DNA of 64,000 nt, from assembly GCF_016808335.1 (NCBI RefSeq), contig NC_053146.1, positions 26,566,938 through 26,630,937 on the forward strand, written 5' to 3'. How positions within the stretch are numbered: position 1 is the stretch's first letter; every line of letters starts with the position of its first letter. The notes below the pieces were generated by a model. It had not been told where the DNA came from. It saw only the letters and a list, made by a program, of their open reading frames with translations, and searched no databases. The DNA is from Panicum virgatum. Its lineage: Eukaryota; Streptophyta; Magnoliopsida; Poales; Poaceae. The position numbers and the translations under genes are program-made. Below are positions 55,177 through 64,000 of this stretch, in pieces.

Positions 55177-56640
55177 ATGGTTGGATCAACTCGAGGCACC
55201 CCTAGTGGTTTTGGAGCCGGGGGGAATGGCGACCCACCTCCACCTCCTCCACCAGTGGGTATCGCTGAGGTTCTTGCCGCCCAGACGGAAATTTTGCGGC
55301 AGTTGGTTCAAGATCAGCAACAACCGCGGGGTGGGCATCATGCTCATCACGCACAAGAAGCGAGCTACCAAGATTTCCTCAGTACTCAGCCTCCGCTGTT
55401 CAATAAAGCGGATGAGCCTCTTGACGCAGACGCTTGGATTCGCACAATCGAGTCCAAGTTTTCTCTATTGACTACTCCTTGTTCCGAAGCGAACAAGACT
55501 CGCTACGCCGCGCAGCAACTTCGCGGATCAGCTCGTATGTGGTGGGATCATTACCACGGGATGCTACCGGCTGATCATGTGGTGAATTGGAATGAGTTCA
55601 AATTGGCTTTTCGAGATCATCATATTCCAGCTGGACTTCTTGACCGTAAGCTCAATGAGTTCTTGGCTTTAACTCAGGGCACTCGTACTGTGGTGCAGTA
55701 TGCCCAAGTATTCCATCAATTGTGTCAATATGCTGGACATCACGCGGACACCGATGCTAAGAAGCGTGAACGCTTCCGTCGAGGCCTTTGCACCAAGTTA
55801 CAAGAAAGGCTAAATCTTGTCCGTGCGGACACTTTCAATGAATTGGTGAATATGGCTATCTCCCAGGAGGATCTTATTTCTGCTCACCGCGCTGAAAAGA
55901 AGCGCAAGGCACCTGCTGGACCCTCGAGTGCCTCTGCACCGAGGTATCGTATTGTGCAGAATAACCCACCCGCACCCTCTCAGAAGGCCCCTCAGCCAGG
56001 GCGTTGGATTATTCGGCCTCCTCAACAGCAGCAGCAGACTCGATTCGGATTTCCTCAGCAAGCTCGATTTGCACCTCAGCAGCAGCAGAATGGCCCTAGG
56101 CCGAATACTCAGCCAGCCGCTCGCCCTGATAATAATAACCGCTGTTTCAAATGCGGGAGTCCGGATCACTTTGCCAAGATGTGCCCCCAGGCGGGACAAC
56201 CTCAAGGGCAGGCTTCTCGCAGAAATGATCAGAACAAGGGCAAGAGGCAAACCATTAAAGTCAGGCAGGGCCGACTTAATTACACCAACTTGGCTGACCT
56301 TCCAGAAGGAGCACCAATTATGTCGGGTACATTCTCCATAAACCATCACCCCGCAGTTATCTTATTCGATTCTGGTGCATCTCATAGCTTCATTAGTTCT
56401 AAATTCGGAGCAAGGGTTGGGTTAGATTTTTGTCACACGAAAGGGTCATTCATGATATCTACAACGGGTGGTAAAGTTGCATCAAACCAAATCGTTAATA
56501 ATGCGCCACTAAGTTTGGGTAGTAAAACCATTCCTACCACTTTAATATTATTGCCACTAGAAGGTATGGACATTATTCTGGGAATGGATTGGATGAAAAG
56601 ACATGGGGGTAATGTTAGATATCTCTTCCCGAGCCGTTGA
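55177..56640 (+). CDS. Gypsy gag and protease, open frame (487 aa)
   Basis: ATG at 55177 (MVGSTRGTPSGFGAGG). The capsid-type retrotransposon gag region spans about residues 65-225 (PLFNKADEPLDADAWI, RGSARMWWDHYH, RFRRGLCTKLQERL). A Gln/Pro-rich linker precedes a CCHC zinc knuckle CFKCGSPDHFAKMC near residue 325. An aspartic protease follows with FDSGASHSF at about residue 398 and DIILGMDWM near residue 467. A TGA ends the frame at 56638-56640, inside the protease C-terminal region; continuation into pol is frame-shifted. Gag itself looks intact. Confidence 0.93.
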   Translation: MVGSTRGTPSGFGAGGNGDPPPPPPPVGIAEVLAAQTEILRQLVQDQQQPRGGHHAHHAQEASYQDFLSTQPPLFNKADEPLDADAWIRTIESKFSLLTTPCSEANKTRYAAQQLRGSARMWWDHYHGMLPADHVVNWNEFKLAFRDHHIPAGLLDRKLNEFLALTQGTRTVVQYAQVFHQLCQYAGHHADTDAKKRERFRRGLCTKLQERLNLVRADTFNELVNMAISQEDLISAHRAEKKRKAPAGPSSASAPRYRIVQNNPPAPSQKAPQPGRWIIRPPQQQQQTRFGFPQQARFAPQQQQNGPRPNTQPAARPDNNNRCFKCGSPDHFAKMCPQAGQPQGQASRRNDQNKGKRQTIKVRQGRLNYTNLADLPEGAPIMSGTFSINHHPAVILFDSGASHSFISSKFGARVGLDFCHTKGSFMISTTGGKVASNQIVNNAPLSLGSKTIPTTLILLPLEGMDIILGMDWMKRHGGNVRYLFPSR

Positions 56641-57840
56641 AATAAATTCTCCAACTCATGGTCATTAGGTTCTATATTTACCTCATCATCAATGTCACAA
56701 CTCTTGTGCCTATGCCATGAAAGATATTCGTCTCGAAGATATTTCGGTAGTCCGTGAATATGCAGATGTTTTTCCGAACGATTTACCTGGTATGCCGCCA
56801 GACCGGGATAGTCGAATTTGTCATTGAACTTCAGCCTGGATACAGCACCTATTTCAAAAAGGCCGTACCGAATGCCGCCTAAAGAGTTAGCTGAACTAAA
56901 AATCCAGCTACAAGAACTGTTGGACAAGGGTTTTATTCGCCCAAGTGCTTCACCTTGGGGCTGTCCAGCATTGTTCGTAAAGAAGAAGGATGATAGTTTG
57001 AGGTTGTGTGTTGACTACCGGCCTCTCAATGCGGTGACCATCAAAAATAAATATCCACTTCCCCGCATTGATGTACTGTTTGATCAGTTGGCTGGAGCAA
57101 AGATCTTCTCCAAGATTGATCTCCGTTCGGGGTATCACCAGATTAAAATCCGGCCTTGTGATATTCCCAAGACCGCCTTCTCAACCCGATATGGTCTCTA
57201 TGAATATTTGGTTATGTCTTTCGGTCTCACCAATGCTCCGGCTTACTTTATGTATCTCATGAACTCGGTATTCATGCCGGAACTTGACAAGTTTGTCGTA
57301 GTCTTTATTGACGACATTCTGATCTATTCCAAGAACGAGGCGGAACATGAGCAACATCTGCGCATTGTTCTTCAACGTCTCAGAGATCATAAATTGTACG
57401 CAAAATTCTCAAAGTGTGAATTTTGGCTAGACACAGTCAAATTTCTGGGTCACACTATTTCCAGTGAAGGCATCTCAGTTGATCCCAGCAAAGTGCAAGA
57501 AGTGATGGATTGGAAACCTCCTACTTCAGTTCATCAGATCCGCAGTTTTCTCGGCTTAGCGGGGTATTACCGCAGATTTATTCCGGACTTCTCCAGAATT
57601 GCTAAGCCCATGACAGAGCTACTAAGGAAGGATGTCAAGTTTAAATGGAATGCGAAGTGCGATGAAGCATTCCATACATTGAGAGCACATCTAACCACTG
57701 CACCAGTCTTTGCTCAACCTGACAACAATAAACCCTACGACGTTTATTGTGATGCTTCAGGTACTGGTCTTGGTTGTGTTCTAATGCAAGACAATCGGGT
57801 TATAGCATATGCTTCCGAGCACTTCGGCCACACGAGCTAA
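56641..57840 (+). pseudogene. Gypsy reverse transcriptase
   Basis: After a shifted linker (REYADVFPNDLPGMPPDRD), the RT frame 56818-57840 carries the family motifs: [55 protein letters not shown], the catalytic FIDDILIYS (57304-57315 for FIDD) and [12 protein letters not shown], then the start of RNase H ([14 protein letters not shown]). A frameshift ends it near 57820. Catalytic residues are intact. Confidence 0.92.
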
Positions 57841-58148
57841 ATTATCCCACTCATGATCTTGAGCTAGCCGCAGTTATTCATGCTCTCAAGCTTTGGAGAC
57901 ATTATCTTATAGGCACTCATTGCAATATATATACCGACCATAAGAGTCTCAAATACATTTTCACTCAAAGTGAGCTGAATATGAGGCAACGAAGATGGCT
58001 GGAATTAATCAAAGATTATGACCTGGAAGTTCATTATCATCCGGGCAAGGCTAATGTTGTAGCCGATGCGCTCAGTCGTAAGGTTCACTGCAATTGCCTT
58101 TCCGTGGAGTCATATAATGACACATGTGTGCTGAAATGCAAAAGCTGA
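57774..58148 (+). pseudogene. Gypsy RNase H
   Basis: Continues from RT in another frame: [31 protein letters not shown] and [13 protein letters not shown]. The RNase H core is recognisable. A frameshift follows at about 58120-58148. Confidence 0.88.
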
Positions 58149-59283
58149 AATTGGAAATCATTCCTCAAGGCTCTTTGAATCATATTTCGGTGGAACCGAC
58201 GCTTTATGACAAGGTCATCATGGCACAATTGCATGACAAAAGTGTTGGTATCATCAAGCAGCAAGTAGCAGAAGGTGAAAATAAATACAAGTGTTTCCGA
58301 GTAGACCATAAAGGAATTTTGTGGTTCGAGGATCGCTTAGTCGTTCCCAAAAATCACGAGCTGCGGAAACAAATCCTGGACGAAGCGCATCTCTCTAAAT
58401 TTTCTATTCATCCGGGTAGCACCAAGATGTACCAAGATCTAAAACAAAATTTTGGTGGACTCGCATGAAGAGAGAGATTGCCAAATATGTCGCAGAGTGT
58501 GACACCTGTCAGAGAGTGAAAGCTAGTCACTTGAAGGTTGTTGGAACTCTACAACCGTTGCCAATTCCGTCTTGAAAATGGGAAGATATCAGCATGGATT
58601 TTATCGTGGGCTTACCAAATACTTCCCAGCATCATGATTCCATTTGGGTCATTGTTGATAGGCTCACAAAGACCGCTCATTTTATTCCAGTGCATACTGA
58701 ATATCGAGCCAAGAAATATGCTGAAATCTATATTGATCGGATAGTCTGTCTACACGGTATACCCAAAACAATTATCTCGGATCGTGGTCCTCAGTTTGTG
58801 GCAAGGTTTTGGGAGCAACTCCAAGAGGCTCTCGGAACTAAATTAATTCGAAGCTCAGCTTACCATCCACATACTGACGGACAGACCGAAAGGGTGAATC
58901 AAATTCTTGAGGATATGCTTCGAGCATGTGTCATCCATTATGACAAGAACTGGGACAAATGTTTATCCTTGGCTGAGTTTTCTTATAATAACAGCTATCA
59001 GGGCAGTTTGAAGATGGCACCATTCGAGGTCTTGTATGGTCGACGGTGCCGAACTCCTTTGAGTTGGTCCCAGACTGGAGAACGTCAAATATTTGGACCC
59101 GAATTAGTAGTCGAGGCTGAGGAGAAAGTAAAAATAGTACAAGCAAATCTCCGAGCAGCCCAGTCTCGGCAAAAGAGTTATTTTGATAAAAGAAGGGATC
59201 CTTTGAAGTTCATGGTTGGTGATCACGTCTACTTACGAGTGTCCCCAACTCGAGGCTGTTCAATGTTTCGGAGTCAGGGGTAA
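58124..59283 (+). pseudogene. Gypsy integrase
   Basis: The zinc-binding region (HLSKFSIHPGSTKMY, then CDTCQRVKASH) crosses a frameshift near 58465 and a TGA at 58573-58575. The catalytic core in 58594-59283 keeps D in SMDFIVGLP, D in IISDRGPQF and E in DGQTERVNQ. The C-terminal part reads FMVGDHVYLRVSPTRG before a shift near 59255. Confidence 0.9.
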
Positions 59284-59704
59284 GCTAGCACCTCGCTATG
59301 TCGGGCCATATGAAATCATTGAAGAATGTGGACCCGTGGCTTATCGTTTGCGACTTCCTTCACGGCTCGCCGCCGTCCATAATGTTTTCCACATATATCC
59401 AACTCAAGAAATGTGTTCGAGTTCCTACGGAAATCATTGATCAACAAGAAATTTTAGTGGAGCCCGATCTCTCATATACCGAATATCCACTCAGAATTCT
59501 GGATCAAAAAGAGAGAGGTACTCGTCGAAAGGTGGTAAAAATGTATAAAATTCAAGTGGTCTCATCACACTGAAGAAGAAGCCACCTGGGAGACGGAAGA
59601 TTATCTTAATCGACATTATCCGGGTTTTCTTAGCTCCACCTCAGGTATATCATTTTCCCTACCTCAATTCAATCATCCAATCTCGAGACGAGATTCTTTT
59701 TAAG
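59216..59704 (+). pseudogene. Integrase C-terminus and chromodomain-like tail
   Basis: GKLAPRYVGPYEIIEECGPVAYRL (59280 onward) is the usual segment before the chromodomain. After frameshifts, the stretch from 59557 encodes WSHHTEEEATWETEDYL and HYPGFL, the pattern of chromodomains in chromoviruses. Chromodomains target integration to certain chromatin. The frame is broken near 59430-59460 and near 59555. Confidence 0.82.
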
Positions 59705-59714
59705 GGGGGTAGGT
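59703..59714 (+). other. Gypsy polypurine tract
   Basis: AAGGGGGGTAGG directly before the 3' LTR, the expected primer site for plus-strand synthesis. Confidence 0.85.
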
Positions 59715-62700
59715 TGTGACACCTCAGGTGTCAGTACAGTCTAAATACAATCAATGTACCTTAGTTAAAGTTAAAAGAAAAATTTGGGAAATTGATTCAA
59801 AGAGAAAGAGTCAAATAAAAGACAAATTATACAAAAGAAATTAAAGGAGACAAGAAAAAGAGTGAAAAAGCTATTCAAATTTCAAATCAAAAAGGTGCAT
59901 AAAATTTTAGTTGGCTTATGAGAGGTGCTTCAATTGACATGTGCTCAATTGAACTTCAGCCAAAATCAAGTAAAAAACTGAATAAAACCAAAGTCTTTTT
60001 GTGCAAATTTGCAAATGTTCAAATAGTTCAAAATGTGAGTTTCAAATGAAAATTTGCATAACACGAAAGTTGTAGAACTTGAAAAGTTATGCAAAAGTAG
60101 TATTCAACACTTTTTCATTTGAACCCTCCAAATAGGAGATAATTTTAGTTTACCGAAAGGTCCCTGGATTTTCAGAAATCACAGATAGGCCCTCACCTTC
60201 ACCTCTCTCTCTCCCCGGTGCTCTGTTTTCCCGCCGCCCGCCGTACGCCGCCGGTGGACTTCGTCCACCGCACGCCCGCGGCCAAATGGACCCAGGGAAA
60301 CCTCCCAGCGCCACCTGGCCGCCTCTTGGCACCTCCTCACGCGCACACGCGTCCCAGACACCTCCCCTAGCCGCCACGACACCCCGGCCGGCGCAGCGCC
60401 GCTGCCTCCTCCGCCCGCTCGCCGTCGAGTCGCCCAGGGCCAAATCGACCACCCCCAGACACCACTTCCCTCGCCCAGGAACTCCTTGGCCTATAAGAAC
60501 CCCCAGAGCTCCACCATCGCGCCCCTTCTCCTCTTTCTTCCTCCTCCCGCCGCTCCGCCATGGCCGCCGAGATCCAGCTCGCGCGGACCGGCTAACTCAG
60601 CCCTGCATTGCCCCCTCCAACCACCGCAACAGCTTCTCCACCTTCCAATAGAGCTCCACGCGCGCGGAATCGAACCAAATCCTCCTCCCGACGCCGTTCC
60701 CCTTTTGCGCCGCCGCCGGCGAGCTCGGGCTCACCGCGGACCGGCCAGCTCCGAGGGAGACCGAGCACGACAGCTACCCCAGAAGCATCCACAAGCTCAC
60801 GCCGTGCTCGTGCGCGCCCTGTTCCCCTACCCCGAGCCCTCCTTCACCTCCAGCGCCGGCGAACCGAACAACCGACCCGCCATTGACACCGACGAGCTCG
60901 AACCCGTGCACCAAACGCTCGAACGTCGACCAGGGTAGGTGTTCCTCGATCCCTTCTCTCCCACGCGCCTCCCCGTGGCAGCCCCGGTAAGCCCTGCATC
61001 GCAGAACACCACCGGCCAGATGCCACGGCGGAGAAGGCCGTCGAAGGGCCCGGTTGTAATTTCTTTTTTTGTTTAAGGGTGTGTTTGCAAGATTTTCAGT
61101 GTATACCAGTGAACTTTTAAAATGCGAAACAAATCACAGAAAAATCGGAAAAATGTAAACTCAACTGATCTAGAATCCTTGTAACAAAATCTACAAATTT
61201 TGTAACAGTCACTTCTGCAGAAACTCAACCGATTTTAATCTGGGAAAAAGACTAAGAAAACCACCTTATGCATGTTCAGGAAGTTCTACTCAGCAAATGA
61301 CCTTGATTTTTGGATATGTTATCACTAATGGAATCTTAAGATAACAGTAAAAAGATGACTCCCAACTAAATCAGATATCATGTTGGAACAATCAAGATTC
61401 TCTAATCTGTTGTTAGCTTTCTCGATTTAATTGTGGAAAATATGCACATGAACTTGAGATGGAATTTTTACTTCATGCATGTGCCACTGAATCCCTGCTA
61501 ATCCCTAAATTTCATATTTATTAGAGTTCTTTTGCTATATACCATGATTTATGCTTGTTTAATCAACTTAATTCTTCATATATAGTTATTAGGCTCAGAA
61601 AAATCTATATTTAATTCTGAAGTCTCTTTTTAGATCTGTGTTCTTGTCTAAAAATTTTGAGCTGCAGTTGCTGAGTTTTGCTTTGGTGAATAATCATGCT
61701 AACTATCTTAGGGCTAGTTTTACTATTTTTGTTCTGAGTAATCTATATTGTTTCTGATCATGATTTTTAGGCATAATCTTGTTTAGAGTATCTTCTATCT
61801 GTAATAAAAAGTTCATAGGCAGTACTGGTTAAATGCACCTTGAGGAATTTATGTTAATTCATGTTAAATTAGATGCATGACTAATTTATCTGGAAGTTAT
61901 AAAGCTCGATAATTTTTCTGGTGTATGTATATCTCATGAATAGGCTCTGGTAAAAATTTGAGAACCATATCCTAGTAAAACTTTTTGTAGATTTAATCTT
62001 GGTAAATGGCTTGCTGTTTTTGTCCTTTTTGTCACCCCTGTTGTATAAGTGTATATGCTTTGAAGTTGCTCCCATAAAATTTGTAGCACCAGAACCCATA
62101 TTAAACGTTCTGTTCAAAAAGATGAAGCAACTAGAGTAACCTACTTACAAGTGTTATTATGGTTAATTGCTTTTAGTTAGATGCTGAAATTTATGCCATG
62201 AATGTTTAAGTTTGGATCTGAGATACTTTAGTTTTTCATCAATAGCTCATTAGTAGTTTTGTTGTTATGAAATAATGAAAGCATGCTATGTTCTAATGTT
62301 GGAAATGCAAACCAAACCCCCACTCATTCATAAAGAAACGTAGTTAGGTTTACTACTCTATAAACGACTGCCCATGAAATGAAATGTGAAATCATCACTA
62401 AATCAACTTTGTTAAACTACAACTTTAACGTGAAGAAAAGAAATTGTTATCCATGAATAACTCATAATCTTGCATTGCATATAGAAACGGTTAATCTCGC
62501 GGACGGTGACTACGAATTGGTGCCCGCAGACTCTCGTGTGGATCAGGAGGTCTCTTTGAACTGTACTAACTTGTCTCAAGACCTGGGCCAAGCCCCAGAG
62601 GCTTTTCTGCCTGACAGTGCTCAAGAAGGCAAGCCCCGGAGCATAATCCCACTATTTTTCCGAATTATCATTCAGCTATCTATTTATTAATGTTTTGTAA

Positions 62701-64000
62701 TATTTTGTTTTCTGCATTTAAGTATTCTAGGCATTGATCGAAAACCGTAGATGCATGATCTCTAGGAACCTATGTTTGATACCGGGTCATTTATCGACTA
62801 GCTGGCATGCTAAATAGGTACGGTAGAAGTCGAGTGGTTTCCTGCCTCTCGCGAGCAAATAGGAATTGTACTGACTTTAATTCCTGTTGAAATGTAAGGA
62901 CAATGGGCGGGGTTGTGTAGTTGTGATACCCCGCTGGTGTAGTCAAAAATGGCTAAGGTCGCGGTGTGTGGCTCATTTCGTTAAGCGTTTGAAAGTACTA
63001 GCCACATACCGAGAAATATGGTAATCGGTAAGCTTAAGTACCTGATTGGACTGGCGAGTGGAACGATCTCGCACCCTCCTGGTAGAAGTACGGATTTATA
63101 TTTTTGTCGCGACGTACGGGTACAGAGTGGTCGGACTCTGTAGTCGGGGAGGGTGTGCCGGATCCACAGGACTGGAAAGAAAGGGGAACTGTAGCGTGGG
63201 CGGAAGTGAAGTCGATCCCCATGCGTGTGGTCTAGGTTCCCCTGGCCAGGTTGAAATTCGATTCAGAATCGTCCGCCTCTCACGGCATGAGATTGCTTAA
63301 TGCTTTCTGTCACACAGAGTAACAAGTGGAACATGATGATGATAATACTGCTGGATGACTAAATGGTTGTTCTACCATGTTTGTGTAGAGTTAGTTGCCA
63401 ACTTAGAATGGTTAATCCAACTAGAATATGGCTAATTAAAACCTGAAAATAAGGATAAACTCTTAGTGGCATTTTTGGCAAACAAATCCCACCAACCAAA
63501 AAGCCTTGCATGTCTAGTTATCGGACTATGTTATATCCGGAGACGGGTCAGTCTTGCTGAGTATTAGTATACTCAGCCTTGCTTGTGGCACTGTTTTTCA
63601 GGTACTAACTTTGAGGATCTATTTGCAAGTCTTACTTGGCCTTGTACCTTGCCTCCGGGTTGGTCTGTTGAGTGAGATGGCCCTTCAGCTGGTGCTAATC
63701 ACCCTCCCGCTGAGTGACGCATTCGTACGGGCTTTATCGATGCGTCACGTTATTTCGCTAGTTATCTTTTACTGCTTCCGCTGAACAATGAAACTTGAAT
63801 AATTGAGTAGATGGAACTCTGTAGTACTTTACTATTCTGAACATGGTTTGTAATAAATTTCTTTTCCGCTGCAATCACTCTGAGATGTATGAAATATTCT
63901 GTGTTGTAATCTCTTGGCTCACCTTCAGTGTGAGTGTTGTCTGCTGATCCTGGAATAGCGTGGCTTTTATCGAGGCTTCACTCGAGGAACTACCGGTGAG
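59715..64000 (+). repeat. Gypsy 3' LTR, truncated by the window end
   Basis: Starts TGTGACACCTCAGGTGTC and runs to the window end at the position matching about 52130 in the 5' LTR, so about 80 bp are missing. It carries an extra segment of about 150 bp at 61433-61585 compared with the 5' LTR. The GC-rich promoter block (60190-61060) and the exon-like stretch (62475-62690) are conserved. Confidence 0.92.
60490..60500 (+). promoter_or_regulatory. Putative TATA box in the 3' Gypsy LTR
   Basis: CCTATAAGAAC, the counterpart of 48746. From this LTR it would direct transcription rightward into the flanking DNA beyond the window. Confidence 0.45.

Larger units (their letters stand above)
47970..64000 (+). 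mobile_element. Gypsy chromovirus-type LTR retrotransposon with 4.2-kb LTRs, right end outside window
   Basis: Left LTR 47970-52209, primer-binding site 52212, an extra ORF 53622-54521, gag-protease 55177-56640, RT, RNase H, integrase and a chromodomain-like tail to about 59640, a polypurine tract at 59703-59714, then a second LTR from 59715 running past the window. The Gypsy order (RT before integrase), the C-terminal chromodomain and the very long LTRs suggest the Tekay/Del lineage. Pol has many frameshifts. It is inserted in a CACTA element; the five bases before it are GCTGA. Confidence 0.93.

Noticed and set aside
1..64000. CRISPR array, prophage, operons or rRNA genes
   Set aside because: The short repeats present are microsatellites, transposon subterminal motifs or LTR palindromes with irregular spacing. 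The sequence is plant nuclear DNA.

Overview
The window is nuclear DNA of a flowering plant, most likely a grass (Poaceae), probably panicoid. The evidence is two intron-bearing plant genes (one with very GC-rich exons, typical of grasses), several Stowaway MITEs with TA target duplications, CACTA elements, a Sirevirus-like Copia element and a chromovirus-type Gypsy element with very long LTRs. Nothing looks bacterial, viral or organellar.

Only the first 12 kb is genic. Positions 1-7588 (+) hold the 3' part (nine exons, 571 codons plus stop) of a GPI inositol-deacylase (PGAP1 family) gene whose 5' end lies outside the window. Its introns carry two SINEs and a 1.5 kb Mutator-like element that contains a GC-rich possibly captured segment and a nested Helitron. 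Positions 8313-11713 (-) hold a complete four-exon NPH3/RPT2-like BTB-NPH3 gene (566 aa), convergent with the first gene, with a Stowaway in its long intron. Upstream of it (12.5-14.9 kb) are four GA/CT microsatellites.

From 15 to 28 kb there is no convincing gene. The region holds two GC-rich retroposons of 1.3-1.4 kb with 14-15 bp target duplications, a 1.2 kb non-autonomous CACTA, a hAT-like MITE, three Stowaways and three local tandem duplications. One of these duplications differs from its partner only by deletions, which suggests an assembly artefact.

From 28 kb to the end the DNA is nested retrotransposons. A LINE 3' region (about 28.4-47.6 kb) is split by a 12 kb Sirevirus-like Copia element on the minus strand (29078-41043, TSD ACCGG) and by a 5.6 kb Copia element on the plus strand (41883-47466, TSD GTTAT). 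After the LINE comes the left end of a second CACTA, cut at 47970 by a Gypsy/chromovirus element with 4.2 kb LTRs that runs past the window end. All the autonomous elements have broken pol genes, but the Gypsy gag-protease frame and an extra 299-aa ORF upstream of gag are open.

The two host genes have no evident functional link. The most unusual content is the two non-standard ORFs carried by the retrotransposons (before gag in the Gypsy element, after RNase H in the Sirevirus), the dense GCGGACCGTCCGC inverted-repeat arrays of the Sirevirus, and the layered insertion history.
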